NCBI RefSeq assembly: GCF_040720935.1
Contig: NZ_JBFDAE010000002.1
Span: 62,001-126,000 of the forward strand
DNA: 64,000 bases
Direction of reading: 5' to 3'
Origin: Jejuia sp040720935
GTDB taxonomy: Bacteria > Bacteroidota > Bacteroidia > Flavobacteriales > Flavobacteriaceae
Positions 17,674 through 26,360 of the stretch are shown one piece after another. Position numbers and translations under genes: made by a program. A model generated the notes under the pieces. The model was not told the DNA's origin, did no database searches, and saw only the letters and a program-made list of their open reading frames with translations. How positions within the stretch are numbered: position 1 is the stretch's first letter; the number at the start of each line of letters is the position of its first letter.

Positions 17674-18201
17674 ATGATGATTCTCCTTTACATCGTTTTA
17701 GCAATTGTTGCGATATGTATTCTTTTAGTTCTTATAGCACCCAAAAAATATGATGTGAACAGAAATATCATCATCGATAAACCGTTACCAGAAGTTTTTC
17801 AATATTTAAAATTCATTAAAAATCAAGATGAATGGTCGCCTTGGAAAAAGAAAGACCCAGATATGAAACAAGAGTTTATAGGTACTGATGGAGAAATTGG
17901 TTTTTTATCGAAATGGGTAGGGAATAAAGATGTGGGTTCTGGCGAACAAGAGATTACGGGAATTATTAAAAATGAAATCATTATATCGAAATTACGTTTC
18001 TTAAAACCTTGGAAATCAGAATCGGATGCTTATTTAAAGGTTGAAGAAATCACCCCTAATAAAACTAAAGTTATTTGGGGTTTTTCTGGAGAAAGTAAAC
18101 CACCAACAAATGTGTTTTTCTTATTTTTTAATATGGATAAGGCAGTTGGGAAAGATTTTGAAGAAGGATTGGCGAGTTTAAAATTAATTTTAGAAAAATA
18201 G
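17674..18201 (+). CDS. Membrane-anchored SRPBCC (START-like) domain protein
   Basis: 175 residues: an N-terminal membrane helix (about 2-23), then a helix-grip domain that begins VNRNIIIDKPLPEVFQYL and ends in the long C-terminal helix GKDFEEGLASLKLIL. This is the polyketide_cyc2/SRPBCC arrangement. A hydrophobic ligand pocket is expected but the ligand is unknown. The VOC-family gene follows five bases downstream, so the two form an operon. The initial ATGATG leaves the exact start uncertain by one codon. Confidence 0.8.
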   Translation: MMILLYIVLAIVAICILLVLIAPKKYDVNRNIIIDKPLPEVFQYLKFIKNQDEWSPWKKKDPDMKQEFIGTDGEIGFLSKWVGNKDVGSGEQEITGIIKNEIIISKLRFLKPWKSESDAYLKVEEITPNKTKVIWGFSGESKPPTNVFFLFFNMDKAVGKDFEEGLASLKLILEK

Positions 18202-18206
18202 AAATT

Positions 18207-18581
18207 ATGAAAAAAAATATGGTGGGTTGGTTTGAAATCCCTGTATCTGATATGGATAGAGCCAAAGCGTTTTATGAAGCGGTGTTTCAGGTTAAAATTG
18301 ATATGCACGATTTTGGAGGCATGTTAATGGGGTGGTTTCCTTTTACAGAAGGTAAGGAGGGCGCAGCAGGAACTTTAATTAAACAGGAGTCTTATATTCC
18401 AAGTCAAGAAGGTACACTCGTCTATTTTATGAGTGAGGATGTTCAAATTGAACTGGATAGAGTAGAAGCTGCTGGAGGTAAAATATACCAACCAAAAACC
18501 GAAATTTCTCCCGAGTACGGATGTATGGGCGTTTTTATTGACACAGAAGGAAATAGAGTTGCTTTACATTCGCAGAAATAA
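18207..18581 (+). CDS. VOC family protein (glyoxalase/dioxygenase fold)
   Basis: 124 residues with two beta-alpha-beta-beta-beta modules: GWFEIPVSDMDRAKAFYEAVF at the start and LVYFMSEDVQIELDRVEAAGGKIY later, ending FIDTEGNRVALHS. The two GG/EGN loops and the pattern of metal positions fit glyoxalase/bleomycin-resistance superfamily members. Specificity is not evident. It lies five bases after the SRPBCC gene. Confidence 0.85.
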   Translation: MKKNMVGWFEIPVSDMDRAKAFYEAVFQVKIDMHDFGGMLMGWFPFTEGKEGAAGTLIKQESYIPSQEGTLVYFMSEDVQIELDRVEAAGGKIYQPKTEISPEYGCMGVFIDTEGNRVALHSQK

Positions 18582-18647
18582 AGTCAGGGAATTTGTAAAG
18601 TAAAAAGGAATGTGTAGTATAAAAAGATTAACATACTTTACGAAAAT

Positions 18648-18759
18648 GCCACGAACCTGCCGGCAAGGCAGGTACACTAATTTTTAAAAAAATCTATAGA
18701 TTTTTTATTTGTGATAATTATTTAACTCCTATTTTTAGTTTTATTCGTGCATTAGTGGC
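18648..18759. repeat. GCCACGAA-ended element carrying an inserted palindrome
   Basis: It starts GCCACGAA and ends GTGCATTAGTGGC, like the element at 6014-6213 but shorter. An 18-nt palindrome, CCTGCCGGCAAGGCAGGT (18656-18673), interrupts the left end directly after GCCACGAA. The region 18582-18810 holds no gene. Confidence 0.5.
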
Positions 18760-18810
18760 TCAAATAACTTTAAAATAAAAAGTATGAATTTACCCTGAAT
18801 TTTAAAAAAA

Positions 18811-19587
18811 CTAAATCCTATTAGTTCTTCCGCGACTTAACAATTTGTATTCTTCATAACATTCACTAATGGCATCCAAAATTTGAAGATCGTTTGCAGT
18901 TTGTACAAAGCCTTTAGAGTAGTTACATTGGCTTACAATTTCATCTAAATCCACCCGATCTACATTAAGCAGAACGGTAAGCATTTCACGATCAAAACGA
19001 GAAGCCAATAGATTTCTGATTTCATCATCTTTTTTCATCTGCTTAAGCTTTTTTAGCTCATTTGGTTTTTTGCCAAACATGCGATGTAAGAAATCGGCGG
19101 GATTAAAGATAGAGCCTATCACTTTGGTCAAGCCAGATTTTTTACTAGCTTCATAACCAGTACTTGTTAATCCAGAAATCTGGTAACGGTAATTATCGTT
19201 TATAGAAGGTACTTGTTTAATGTCAACCTCTAAATAACCAGTAAGTGTCAATTGGTTTACAACCACTTCTTCAAGTGCCAGGGCTAATTCGGTCAATTCA
19301 ATTTTAGAACTTCCAAATTTCAACCAGTCGTTCGTCACCCTTACTTTAATGGATTTAAATCCCAAGAATGAAAAATGAAGCGTATCATTCGCTTTCGCGG
19401 TAATTTCAAATTCCCCCTTTTCATTAGTAGAAGTACCCTTAACTTGATTTAAGTTAACAATATTTACACTTTCCAGAGGTTTATCGTTAGCCGAATTGAT
19501 AACAGTACCCAAAACACTAGTTGCATCCTGTCCTAGGGCAATTCCTGTAACACATAGAAAAACAATAATGTTTAGATAATGTTTCAT
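18811..19587 (-). CDS. Secreted protein with carboxypeptidase-like regulatory domain
   Basis: 258 residues. Signal peptide (MKHYLNIIVFLCVTGIALGQ), then a CarboxypepD_reg-like beta sandwich at about 25-100 (VLGTVINSANDKPLESVNIVNLNQVKGTSTNEKGEFEI, then the LHFSFLGFKSIKVRV strand). In the phylum this domain is usual at the N-terminus of TonB-dependent receptors, but here it stands with a helical C-terminal half (KPNELKKLKQMKKDDEIRNLL and later) instead of a barrel. It is probably periplasmic. The function is unknown. Confidence 0.75.
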   Translation of the reverse strand: MKHYLNIIVFLCVTGIALGQDATSVLGTVINSANDKPLESVNIVNLNQVKGTSTNEKGEFEITAKANDTLHFSFLGFKSIKVRVTNDWLKFGSSKIELTELALALEEVVVNQLTLTGYLEVDIKQVPSINDNYRYQISGLTSTGYEASKKSGLTKVIGSIFNPADFLHRMFGKKPNELKKLKQMKKDDEIRNLLASRFDREMLTVLLNVDRVDLDEIVSQCNYSKGFVQTANDLQILDAISECYEEYKLLSRGRTNRI

Positions 19588-19764
19588 AAATCTATAAAGA
19601 TTCTAAATTAGGATATAAAAGTACTAAACAAAACAATAGTATTTTGTTGTAGTGTTTTAATTTGACTTAAAATTAACAAAAACTATTCCTAAATTATGGG
19701 TTTTTGCGTCTTAATCGGTTTTAAAACCTATAATTAATGAAGGTTTAGTTTTGTAAGGATTAAC

Positions 19765-19851
19765 AACACCTCCCTTAATCCCTCCTTACTTAGGAGGGAA
19801 ACTGTTGCGCATGAGTTTACCCAATAAAAAGAGGGGGTTAAGGGAGGTGTT
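19765..19851. repeat. Large inverted repeat AACACCTCCCTTAA...TTAAGGGAGGTGTT
   Basis: Outer arms at 19765-19785 and 19831-19851 match over at least 14 consecutive bases. A second hairpin (CCTCC-TTACTTA-GGAGG) lies inside the left half. It is placed just past the 3' end of the helicase gene and may act as its terminator or as a dispersed repeat. Confidence 0.55.
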
Positions 19852-19864
19852 AAATTATTACCTA

Positions 19865-21643
19865 TTATCTTCTTGAGCGTCTTGGTCTAGAAGCTGCGAA
19901 TTCTCCAGAATTTGAACGTCTTGGTTTAGATTTGCTATCGCTTCTGCGTCTATCTCCTCTGTTTCCGTCACCACCTTTTCTATGGTCTCGGCGCTTGCCA
20001 CCTCTGTTTCTATCACGACGTCCGCCGCCTCCACGGTTTTCGGATACTTCAACGTTTACAAAACGCCCGTCGTGCTTAAAGTCGGTGAAAAAAGCCAAAA
20101 CTTTTTCCTGTAGTTCCTTTTCAGTATTAAAAAACGAAAAACTATCCTTTACTTCAACTTTAAAAACATCATCCCTTCCCAATTCCAATTGTTCTTTTAA
20201 GAAGTCTTTCAACTTCATCCAATCAAAACCATCTTTACCACCTACGTTTATAAAGTAACGTGAAGAATTATCAGCTTTTCCTCCGAAACCACGACCGCCT
20301 TCTCTATCACTAGAGCCTTCAGAAACATTTAAGTTTTTAGATTTATTATAATAATTATAAAAACGCGTAAACTCCACAGAGAAGAATTTTTTAATCAATT
20401 CATCTTTATCGGTATCCGCAAACAATTCGTTAATACTGGTTAGGTGTTTATCAATTTCATGATTAATTTCCGTATTATGGATTTTATTAGCCAGGGACAT
20501 TAACTGCACTTCGCATATATCAGCACCATCAGGAATTTCCTTTTTCTCGAATTTTTTATTGATAATGCGCTCAATACCTCTTATTTTACGCACTTCACTT
20601 TTAGACACAATAACCATCGAGATTCCTGTTTTACCTGCACGTCCTGTTCTTCCAGAACGGTGGGTGTAAACTTCGGGTTCGTCTGGCAATTGGTAATTTA
20701 TAACGTGTGTAATATCGTCAACATCAATACCGCGCGCAGCAACATCAGTAGCTACAAGTGTTTGTATTTGTTTGTTTCTAAAGGATTTCATCACCAAATC
20801 ACGTTGATTCTGACTTAAATCGCCGTGCAACGCACCAGCGCTATAACCATCCTCAATCAGTTGTTCGGCTACTTTTTGAGTATCACGTTTTGTACGACAA
20901 AACACAACTGAGAAAATATCAGGATTTGCATCAGATAAACGTTTCAAGGCTTGGTAACGGTCTCTCGCATTTACCAAATAATATTCATGCGACACATTAC
21001 TTGTACTTTCATTCTTGGTTCCAACAGTAATTTCCTGCGGATGATCCATGAATTTTTTAGCAATCGTAGCCACTTCACGAGGCATGGTTGCAGAAAACAA
21101 CCATGTGTTTTTATCATCGGGCGTATGCGATAAGATATCCGTAATGTCCTCCTTAAAGCCCATGTTTAACATCTCGTCGGCTTCATCTAAAACAGAATAT
21201 TGAATTTTAGAAATATCGACCAAACGTCTTTTAATCATATCCTTCATACGTCCAGGAGTTGCCACAATAATCTGTGCGCCACGTTTTACCTCGCGCGCTT
21301 GGTCGGTAATGCTAGAGCCACCATAAATAGCCACAACATTTAAGCCTTTACAATACTTACCGTATTGTTTCATCTCGTTGGTGATCTGTAAACAAAGCTC
21401 GCGGGTAGGCGATAAAATCAACCCTTGCGTAGTTCTGCTATCGACATCGATTTTTTGTAACATCGGAAAACCAAAAGCAGCCGTTTTACCAGTTCCCGTT
21501 TGGGCTAGTGCCACTAAATCGGTTTCAGAATTTAATAAAATTGGGATTGCTTTCTCTTGTACTTCACTCGGTTTTTCAAAACCTAAATCGGTAATTGCTT
21601 GTAATAGGTCGTCATTAAGACCTAAATCTTGGAATGTGCTCAT
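19865..21643 (-). CDS. deaD: DEAD-box RNA helicase with DbpA-type RNA-binding domain
   Basis: 592 residues. Core motifs in order: Q motif (FEKPSEVQEKAIP), I (AQTGTGKT), Ia (PTREL), Ib (TPGR), II (DEAD), III (SAT), IV-V (HGDLSQNQRD, ATDVAARGID), VI (HRSGRTGRAG). A DbpA/CsdA-like RNA-binding domain follows at about 445-525 (INVGGKDGFDWMKLKDFL and onwards). The tail is rich in Arg, Gly and Ser (RRDRNRGGKRRDHRKGG), suited to RNA contact. It unwinds RNA during ribosome assembly or cold adaptation. The leader is long (about 200 bases), as in cold-regulated helicase genes. Confidence 0.93.
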   Translation of the reverse strand: MSTFQDLGLNDDLLQAITDLGFEKPSEVQEKAIPILLNSETDLVALAQTGTGKTAAFGFPMLQKIDVDSRTTQGLILSPTRELCLQITNEMKQYGKYCKGLNVVAIYGGSSITDQAREVKRGAQIIVATPGRMKDMIKRRLVDISKIQYSVLDEADEMLNMGFKEDITDILSHTPDDKNTWLFSATMPREVATIAKKFMDHPQEITVGTKNESTSNVSHEYYLVNARDRYQALKRLSDANPDIFSVVFCRTKRDTQKVAEQLIEDGYSAGALHGDLSQNQRDLVMKSFRNKQIQTLVATDVAARGIDVDDITHVINYQLPDEPEVYTHRSGRTGRAGKTGISMVIVSKSEVRKIRGIERIINKKFEKKEIPDGADICEVQLMSLANKIHNTEINHEIDKHLTSINELFADTDKDELIKKFFSVEFTRFYNYYNKSKNLNVSEGSSDREGGRGFGGKADNSSRYFINVGGKDGFDWMKLKDFLKEQLELGRDDVFKVEVKDSFSFFNTEKELQEKVLAFFTDFKHDGRFVNVEVSENRGGGGRRDRNRGGKRRDHRKGGDGNRGDRRRSDSKSKPRRSNSGEFAASRPRRSRR

Positions 21644-21847
21644 TCTAGTATAAGTATTCGATTGTATGATGTGGTGTTACAAAAGAAGCGAATCGACATA
21701 CTTAACCTTAAACTCCTAGCAACACATCCTCACTCTGAGGAATTTAGTGAAACTCAAATTTGAAACCCTTGTAAAGCGCATTCAAATTTGTTAGTTGAAC
21801 TAATCCCGAATTCATTCAGGGAACTCAACTTTTTTAATTTCAAGGTG

Positions 21848-21855
21848 CAAAGGTA
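21848..21855 (-). promoter_or_regulatory. -7 promoter box (TACCTTTG) for deaD with long leader
   Basis: A perfect TAnnTTTG on the minus strand, about 205 bases before the deaD ATG. The leader between contains TCCCGAATTCATTCAGGGA, a short hairpin. The remaining gene-free sequence up to 22318 holds dispersed repeats only. Confidence 0.6.
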
Positions 21856-22100
21856 CGTTATTATTTTAGATTGGCGATTGATGAAAAATAATTAACGAAT
21901 AACGATTGATGATTAACGAATAACGAACAAAAAAAGATTAACGATTTGAGATTTGGAATTTAGTTTTTGTCTTTTGGAATTTACTTTTTTTGGCGTTCCC
22001 CTCCTAAGGTCGGGTCGGGCTTTGCGTTCCAAGTCCTCGTCACGCTTTAAGGCGTGACTGTGGGCTTTCCTCTGCAATCCCTAACGCGCTTATCAGCTAA

Positions 22101-22150
22101 CGTTATTGCGAGGAGGAACGACGTGGCAATCTGTTTAATTCTAGGTTCAA
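22101..22150 (+). repeat. Dispersed GTTATTGCGAGGAGGAACGACGTGGCAATCTG element, copy 1
   Basis: It shares ACGTGGCAATCTGTTTAATT and the following TAG(G)TTCAA with 23564-23616. The surrounding stretch 21900-22318 has no gene. It contains further small palindromes (CACGC-TTTAAG-GCGTG at about 22041-22056; TCCCGACTTTGAG twice at about 22169 and 22188). Confidence 0.6.
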
Positions 22151-22318
22151 CCGCTGCGCAAAGTCTCCCGACTTTGAGGACACGTATCCCGACTTTGAGC
22201 AGCGTGGTTCCATTCTCTAGGACTTTATAGAAAGTCAAAGTATTAGTTGTTTTTTTTCCGACAAACTCAAAATGAATCAAAATCTCTTTGCGCCTCTGCG
22301 TCTTTGCGAGAGAAAAAC

Positions 22319-23551
22319 CTATTTCCTCAAATTCCCAATCCGTTCCTTCAACGTAGGATGCGAATAATGCATAAACACATACGCAGGATGCGGTGTTAAA
22401 TTACTCAAACTGTTTTTAGAAAGCTTCTTAAGAGCCGAAATAAGCGGTTCGCCTTTATAAGTGTTTTTAGCATAATCATCCGCTTGGTATTCAAATTTTC
22501 TAGAAAACACGTTCATAATCAAGCCTGTAATTTCGGAAATAGGCGAGTAGAGCAATCCAAAAGCAATCAGTCCGATATGAAAACTCGGAATCTCAACACC
22601 CAAAGCCTGAGATAATAAAGGGTTCGATATAAACAACGATAAAATATAAAGCGTTAACCCAGTTAATAAAATAGAAGCAAACAAATTAAAGATGATGTGC
22701 TTCTTTTTGTAATGCCCAACCTCATGCGCCAAAACAGCAACAATTTCTTCATCATCTAAATCATTTATCAACGTATCATAAAGTGTAACACGTTTTTCAC
22801 TTCCAAAACCTGAAAAGTAAGCATTGGCTTTTGTGCTTCGTTTAGAGCCATCAATCACAAAAATCTTGTCCAATTTAAAACCGACAGATTCCGCATATGC
22901 TGAAATTTTATCACGTAAAGCCCCTTCTTCCAAAGGCGTTTGTTTATTAAAAAGCGGTACAATTAATTTAGAATAAAACATATTCATAAACAAGGTAAAA
23001 ATAGCTACTAACCCCCAAGCATACAACCAAAAATGTTTTCCTGTAGCTTGGTAAAAACAAATAATTAACGACAAAATTCCGCCGCCAACAATAGCCATCA
23101 TCAACCAGCCTTTAATCTTATCTAAAAAGAAAGTTTTTACAGTTGTTTTATTAAACCCAAATTTTTCTTCAATAACAAAGGTGCTGTAATAGGAAAATGG
23201 TGTGGTTAAAATATCGCTCCCGATCATTATAATTCCAAAGAAAATGAGTGCTACAATAACTGGGTGGTCACTATAACCTCTGGCAATATTATCCACAAAC
23301 TCAAAACCATCAAAAATTAAAAAAGCTAACGTGAGAATAATAGAAAAAGTTGACGTTAATAATCCAAATTTGTATCTCGTCGCTTTATAGCTTTGTGATT
23401 TTTTGTATTCTTCATCGTCGTAAACATCTTGTAATTCTTCAGGAAGTGCATCATTAAAATGTTTTGCGTTTAAAGCGTCTAAAACTTTATCAACTATAAA
23501 ATTGATGACGATTATGGCGATGATGATGTAGAATAGGGTGGTTGAATTCAT
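22319..23551 (-). CDS. M48 family zinc protease, Ste24 (CAAX prenyl protease 1)-like
   Basis: 410 residues from the ATG at 23551 (MNSTTLFYIIIAIIVIN). Upstream in-frame codons lie inside a repeat element, so they are not used. There are six or more membrane helices. The zinc site HEVGHYKKKH lies near residue 270, with the third ligand in the FEYQADDYA segment near 355, both as in Ste24/HtpX peptidases. The N-terminal ELQDVYDDEEYKKSQSYKATRYKF segment is the Ste24-type peptidase_M48_N. It probably degrades or trims membrane proteins; prenylated substrates are not expected in bacteria. Confidence 0.88.
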   Translation of the reverse strand: MNSTTLFYIIIAIIVINFIVDKVLDALNAKHFNDALPEELQDVYDDEEYKKSQSYKATRYKFGLLTSTFSIILTLAFLIFDGFEFVDNIARGYSDHPVIVALIFFGIIMIGSDILTTPFSYYSTFVIEEKFGFNKTTVKTFFLDKIKGWLMMAIVGGGILSLIICFYQATGKHFWLYAWGLVAIFTLFMNMFYSKLIVPLFNKQTPLEEGALRDKISAYAESVGFKLDKIFVIDGSKRSTKANAYFSGFGSEKRVTLYDTLINDLDDEEIVAVLAHEVGHYKKKHIIFNLFASILLTGLTLYILSLFISNPLLSQALGVEIPSFHIGLIAFGLLYSPISEITGLIMNVFSRKFEYQADDYAKNTYKGEPLISALKKLSKNSLSNLTPHPAYVFMHYSHPTLKERIGNLRK

Positions 23552-23563
23552 ATTTATTTTTAA

Positions 23564-23655
23564 CGTCATTGCGAGTCGCTTTTTGCGACGTGGCAATCTG
23601 TTTAATTTTAGTTCAATTTAGAGATTACTTCGGTCATCCTTTCCTCGTAATGACG
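23564..23655 (+). repeat. 92-bp element with 12-bp terminal inverted repeats, copy 2
   Basis: The left end is CGTCATTGCGAG and the right end, reverse complemented, is CGTCATTACGAG (11 of 12 match). An internal GTCGC-TTTTT-GCGAC hairpin is followed by the ACGTGGCAATCTG block shared with copy 1. The element fills almost the whole space between the Ste24-like gene start and the stop of the SpoU methyltransferase. Confidence 0.65.
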
Positions 23656-23656
23656 C

Positions 23657-24457
23657 TTATTCAAGATCTCTCTGTCTTTTCGCCTCAAAAATAAGAATTC
23701 CAGCAGCAACCGAAACATTCATAGAATCAATTTCTCCTTGCATGGGTATAATAATATTTTGAGTGGAGTTTTCTAACCATGCGTCACTCAATCCAGTAGC
23801 TTCCGTGCCAACAACAATGGCGGTTGGTGTTGTATAATCCTGCGTATGATAATTAACTGATGCTTGCAATGCAGCACAATAGATGTTTATATTTTTTTCC
23901 TTTAAAAAACTTATAATTTCAGAAGAACTTCCAGTTGCAATTTGATCGGTAAATAAACACCCAACACTAGAGCGAATAATATTAGGATTGTATAAATCGG
24001 TTTTTGGGTTTGCGATAATTACTGCATCAACGTTTGCAGCATCGGCAGTTCTTAAAAGCGCACCAATATTGCCTGGTTTTTCGGGAGCTTCTGCTACTAA
24101 AATGAGTGGGTTTTTTGTCTTAAAATTTAAGTTTTCAATAGTATGATCTTTTGATTTTGCAACCGCTAAAACACCTTCGGTAGTTTCTCGGTAAGCTAGT
24201 TTTTGATAGACCTCTTTCGAGATTTCTATAATGTCAACTTCTCGATTTGTTAAAGTTTTTATCTGTTCCAAAGAAAACAGTTCAGGATAAAACAAAACAG
24301 TTTCAAACTCATAACCACCTTTTAGGGCCAAAGAAATTTCACGTTCGCCTTCAATTAAAAACGTGCCTGTTTTTTTGCGTTCGCGTGATTTGTCCTTCAA
24401 TTGTGTAAGTTGTCGAATAAATGGGTTTTGTATGCTTTGTATTACCTTATTGAGCAT
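23657..24457 (-). CDS. RNA 2'-O-methyltransferase, SpoU/TrmH superfamily
   Basis: 266 residues from the ATG at 24457 (MLNKVIQSIQNPFIRQL); a GTG at 24481 is less likely. The N-terminal substrate-binding domain (GTFLIEGEREISLAL near 35) and the C-terminal SPOUT domain are both present. The knot motifs are EKPGNIGALLRTADAAN, VVGTEATGLSD and IPMQGEIDSMNVSVAAGI. The two-domain form is that of rRNA methyltransferases such as RlmB or the TsnR-like enzymes. The target nucleotide is unknown. It is divergently arranged with the T9SS gene at 24496. Confidence 0.87.
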   Translation of the reverse strand: MLNKVIQSIQNPFIRQLTQLKDKSRERKKTGTFLIEGEREISLALKGGYEFETVLFYPELFSLEQIKTLTNREVDIIEISKEVYQKLAYRETTEGVLAVAKSKDHTIENLNFKTKNPLILVAEAPEKPGNIGALLRTADAANVDAVIIANPKTDLYNPNIIRSSVGCLFTDQIATGSSSEIISFLKEKNINIYCAALQASVNYHTQDYTTPTAIVVGTEATGLSDAWLENSTQNIIIPMQGEIDSMNVSVAAGILIFEAKRQRDLE

Positions 24458-24495
24458 TTTTTCTGTTAGTTTTGATGTCACAAATTTACTGTATT

Positions 24496-26247
24496 ATGAT
24501 ACAACGATTACTATTTGGTTTGATGATTTTTAGTGCTTCACTTGCTTTTGCTCAGGTTCCTTTGCCACCGCCTCCTTGCGGCCTTACAGGAGCTTATGGC
24601 TGTGATTTTAATGATGATGGTTTTGCAACATTTAATTTAGTAGATTTATTTGATTTTCTCTCCTTTTGCCCTCAAGGAGAGGTAGAAGAAGACTATCATT
24701 CAATGGTTTTTTATGAATCACAAGAAGATTTGGAAAACCAAATTAATCCAATAGTTAATCCAGAGGCTTATGTAAATATCACGCCTAATTCTCAAAGTAT
24801 TTACTACAGGGCAAATAAAATTAACCCAAGTGGAGGTGATGAGTATATAGCTAGAAACGATCAGTCAATTGAGGTAGTCACTTATCAAAAAGCTAACAAG
24901 CCGTCATCGTTTGTTTTGTGTGATACAAATAATAATGGGATTAACACTTTTGTTTTGTTTAATAAGGATAGTGAGATTTTGGCAGGCTTAGATTCAATTT
25001 TATATAGAGTCAAATATTACGCTACGCTTATTGACGCACAAAATAAAGTGAACGAATTGCCTAGAGATGGTTATACTAATGTAACAAATCCTCAAATGAT
25101 TTATGCAAGGATGGATTATGGTAATTCTTCTGGTTGTGAGGATATAGTAGAAATGAATTTAGTAGTTCAAGAAAATTGTTCTGACATAACGGTTTATTTG
25201 ACATCACAAGCACCACCAAGACCAGGATTTGATTACATAAACTATCTTGAAATAAGAAATCTTAGTTCTAGTTTAAATGTATCTGGAAGTGTTGAATTTA
25301 TTCATGATGCTTCTACTAGTTTTATTAATGTATCTGGAGTAGACTCAGGAAATACGATAACAAATACTTCAACCGGATTTATATTAAATTTTAATAATTT
25401 AGAAAAAGGAGAAAAAGAAACGATAGCAGTTAGAATGAATCTTCCAGTTTCTACCGATTTAGGAACTCTAATAACAAATTCTGCTACGTATTCTACAAAT
25501 GATTCAAATATTTATAACAATGTATCCGAATTATCTGAAGTTGTAATTGGATCTTATGACCCCAACGACATATTAGAATCCCACGGTCCAGAAATACTTC
25601 ATAGTAGTTTTGGGTCTTCAGATTATCTATATTACACAATCAGATTTCAAAACGTTGGAACAGCCGACGCCATAAATGTGTCCATTGATAATACACTCGA
25701 TAGTCGTTTAGATAAATCAACAATTCAAATGTTAAGTTCGAGTCATTCTAATGTATTCACAAGAACCGATAATCAACTAAACTGGCAATTTGATGACATC
25801 CATTTACCAAGTGAGGATATGGACGAACCCAACAGCCACGGTTATGTCTATTATAAAATAAAACCAATGGCTGGGTATAATGTTGGGGATATTATTCCAA
25901 ATACTGCCGAAATTTATTTCGATTTTAACCCTGCTGTAATTACCAATACTTTTGAAACGGAATTTATAACAACGCTTTCAAATACGGATTTTAAGGACTT
26001 TGAATTTTCAATGTTCCCAAATCCAGCAAAGAATACGGTTGAATTAAAGTTTAATAAACTCAACAACAACAACAACAACATACATACAGCTATTTATGAT
26101 ATCCAAGGGAAGTTGATTTTAAATTCGGATAACCAATTGAAGAACAGCAACATCAAACTAGATGTATCTGCTTTAAAAAGTGGCATATATTTTCTTAAAG
26201 TGACTGATGGAATGTATAAATTGACTCAAAAGTTAATTATTGAATAA
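24496..26247 (+). CDS. T9SS type A secreted protein with DUF7619-type domain
   Basis: 583 residues from the ATG at 24496 (signal peptide MIQRLLFGLMIFSASLAFAQ). It has two repeats of a short domain with CDFNDDGFATFNL / CDTNNNGINTFVLF (acidic, probably calcium-binding). A conserved-repeat/DUF11-like region follows at about 235-350. Then comes a DUF7619-like domain at about 355-490 that starts GSYDPNDILESHG and ends AEIYFDFNPAVITNT. Last is a type A sorting domain of about 80 residues (FSMFPNPAKNTVEL ... LKVTDGMYKLTQKLIIE). A run of Asn (about 520-528) comes from an AAC repeat. It is exported and cell-surface bound or released. Confidence 0.82.
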   Translation: MIQRLLFGLMIFSASLAFAQVPLPPPPCGLTGAYGCDFNDDGFATFNLVDLFDFLSFCPQGEVEEDYHSMVFYESQEDLENQINPIVNPEAYVNITPNSQSIYYRANKINPSGGDEYIARNDQSIEVVTYQKANKPSSFVLCDTNNNGINTFVLFNKDSEILAGLDSILYRVKYYATLIDAQNKVNELPRDGYTNVTNPQMIYARMDYGNSSGCEDIVEMNLVVQENCSDITVYLTSQAPPRPGFDYINYLEIRNLSSSLNVSGSVEFIHDASTSFINVSGVDSGNTITNTSTGFILNFNNLEKGEKETIAVRMNLPVSTDLGTLITNSATYSTNDSNIYNNVSELSEVVIGSYDPNDILESHGPEILHSSFGSSDYLYYTIRFQNVGTADAINVSIDNTLDSRLDKSTIQMLSSSHSNVFTRTDNQLNWQFDDIHLPSEDMDEPNSHGYVYYKIKPMAGYNVGDIIPNTAEIYFDFNPAVITNTFETEFITTLSNTDFKDFEFSMFPNPAKNTVELKFNKLNNNNNNIHTAIYDIQGKLILNSDNQLKNSNIKLDVSALKSGIYFLKVTDGMYKLTQKLIIE

Positions 26248-26269
26248 ATAGATTGAAAATAATTATTTT

Positions 26270-26300
26270 AAAAGCTTCGGGTAATCTCTGAAGCTTTTTT
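26270..26300 (+). terminator. Intrinsic terminator after T9SS gene
   Basis: Stem AAAAGCTTC / GAAGCTTTT, eleven-base loop, T-run. Confidence 0.8.
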
Positions 26301-26360
26301 ACTGTAATTTTATCATCTGTAAACCGACAGAAGACATTATCACATTCAATCTTATTTAAT

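Noticed and set aside
22047..22280. Possible 77-residue protein in the repeat-rich gap before the Ste24-like gene
   Set aside because: The sequence consists of dispersed palindromic repeats and shows no protein-like pattern.
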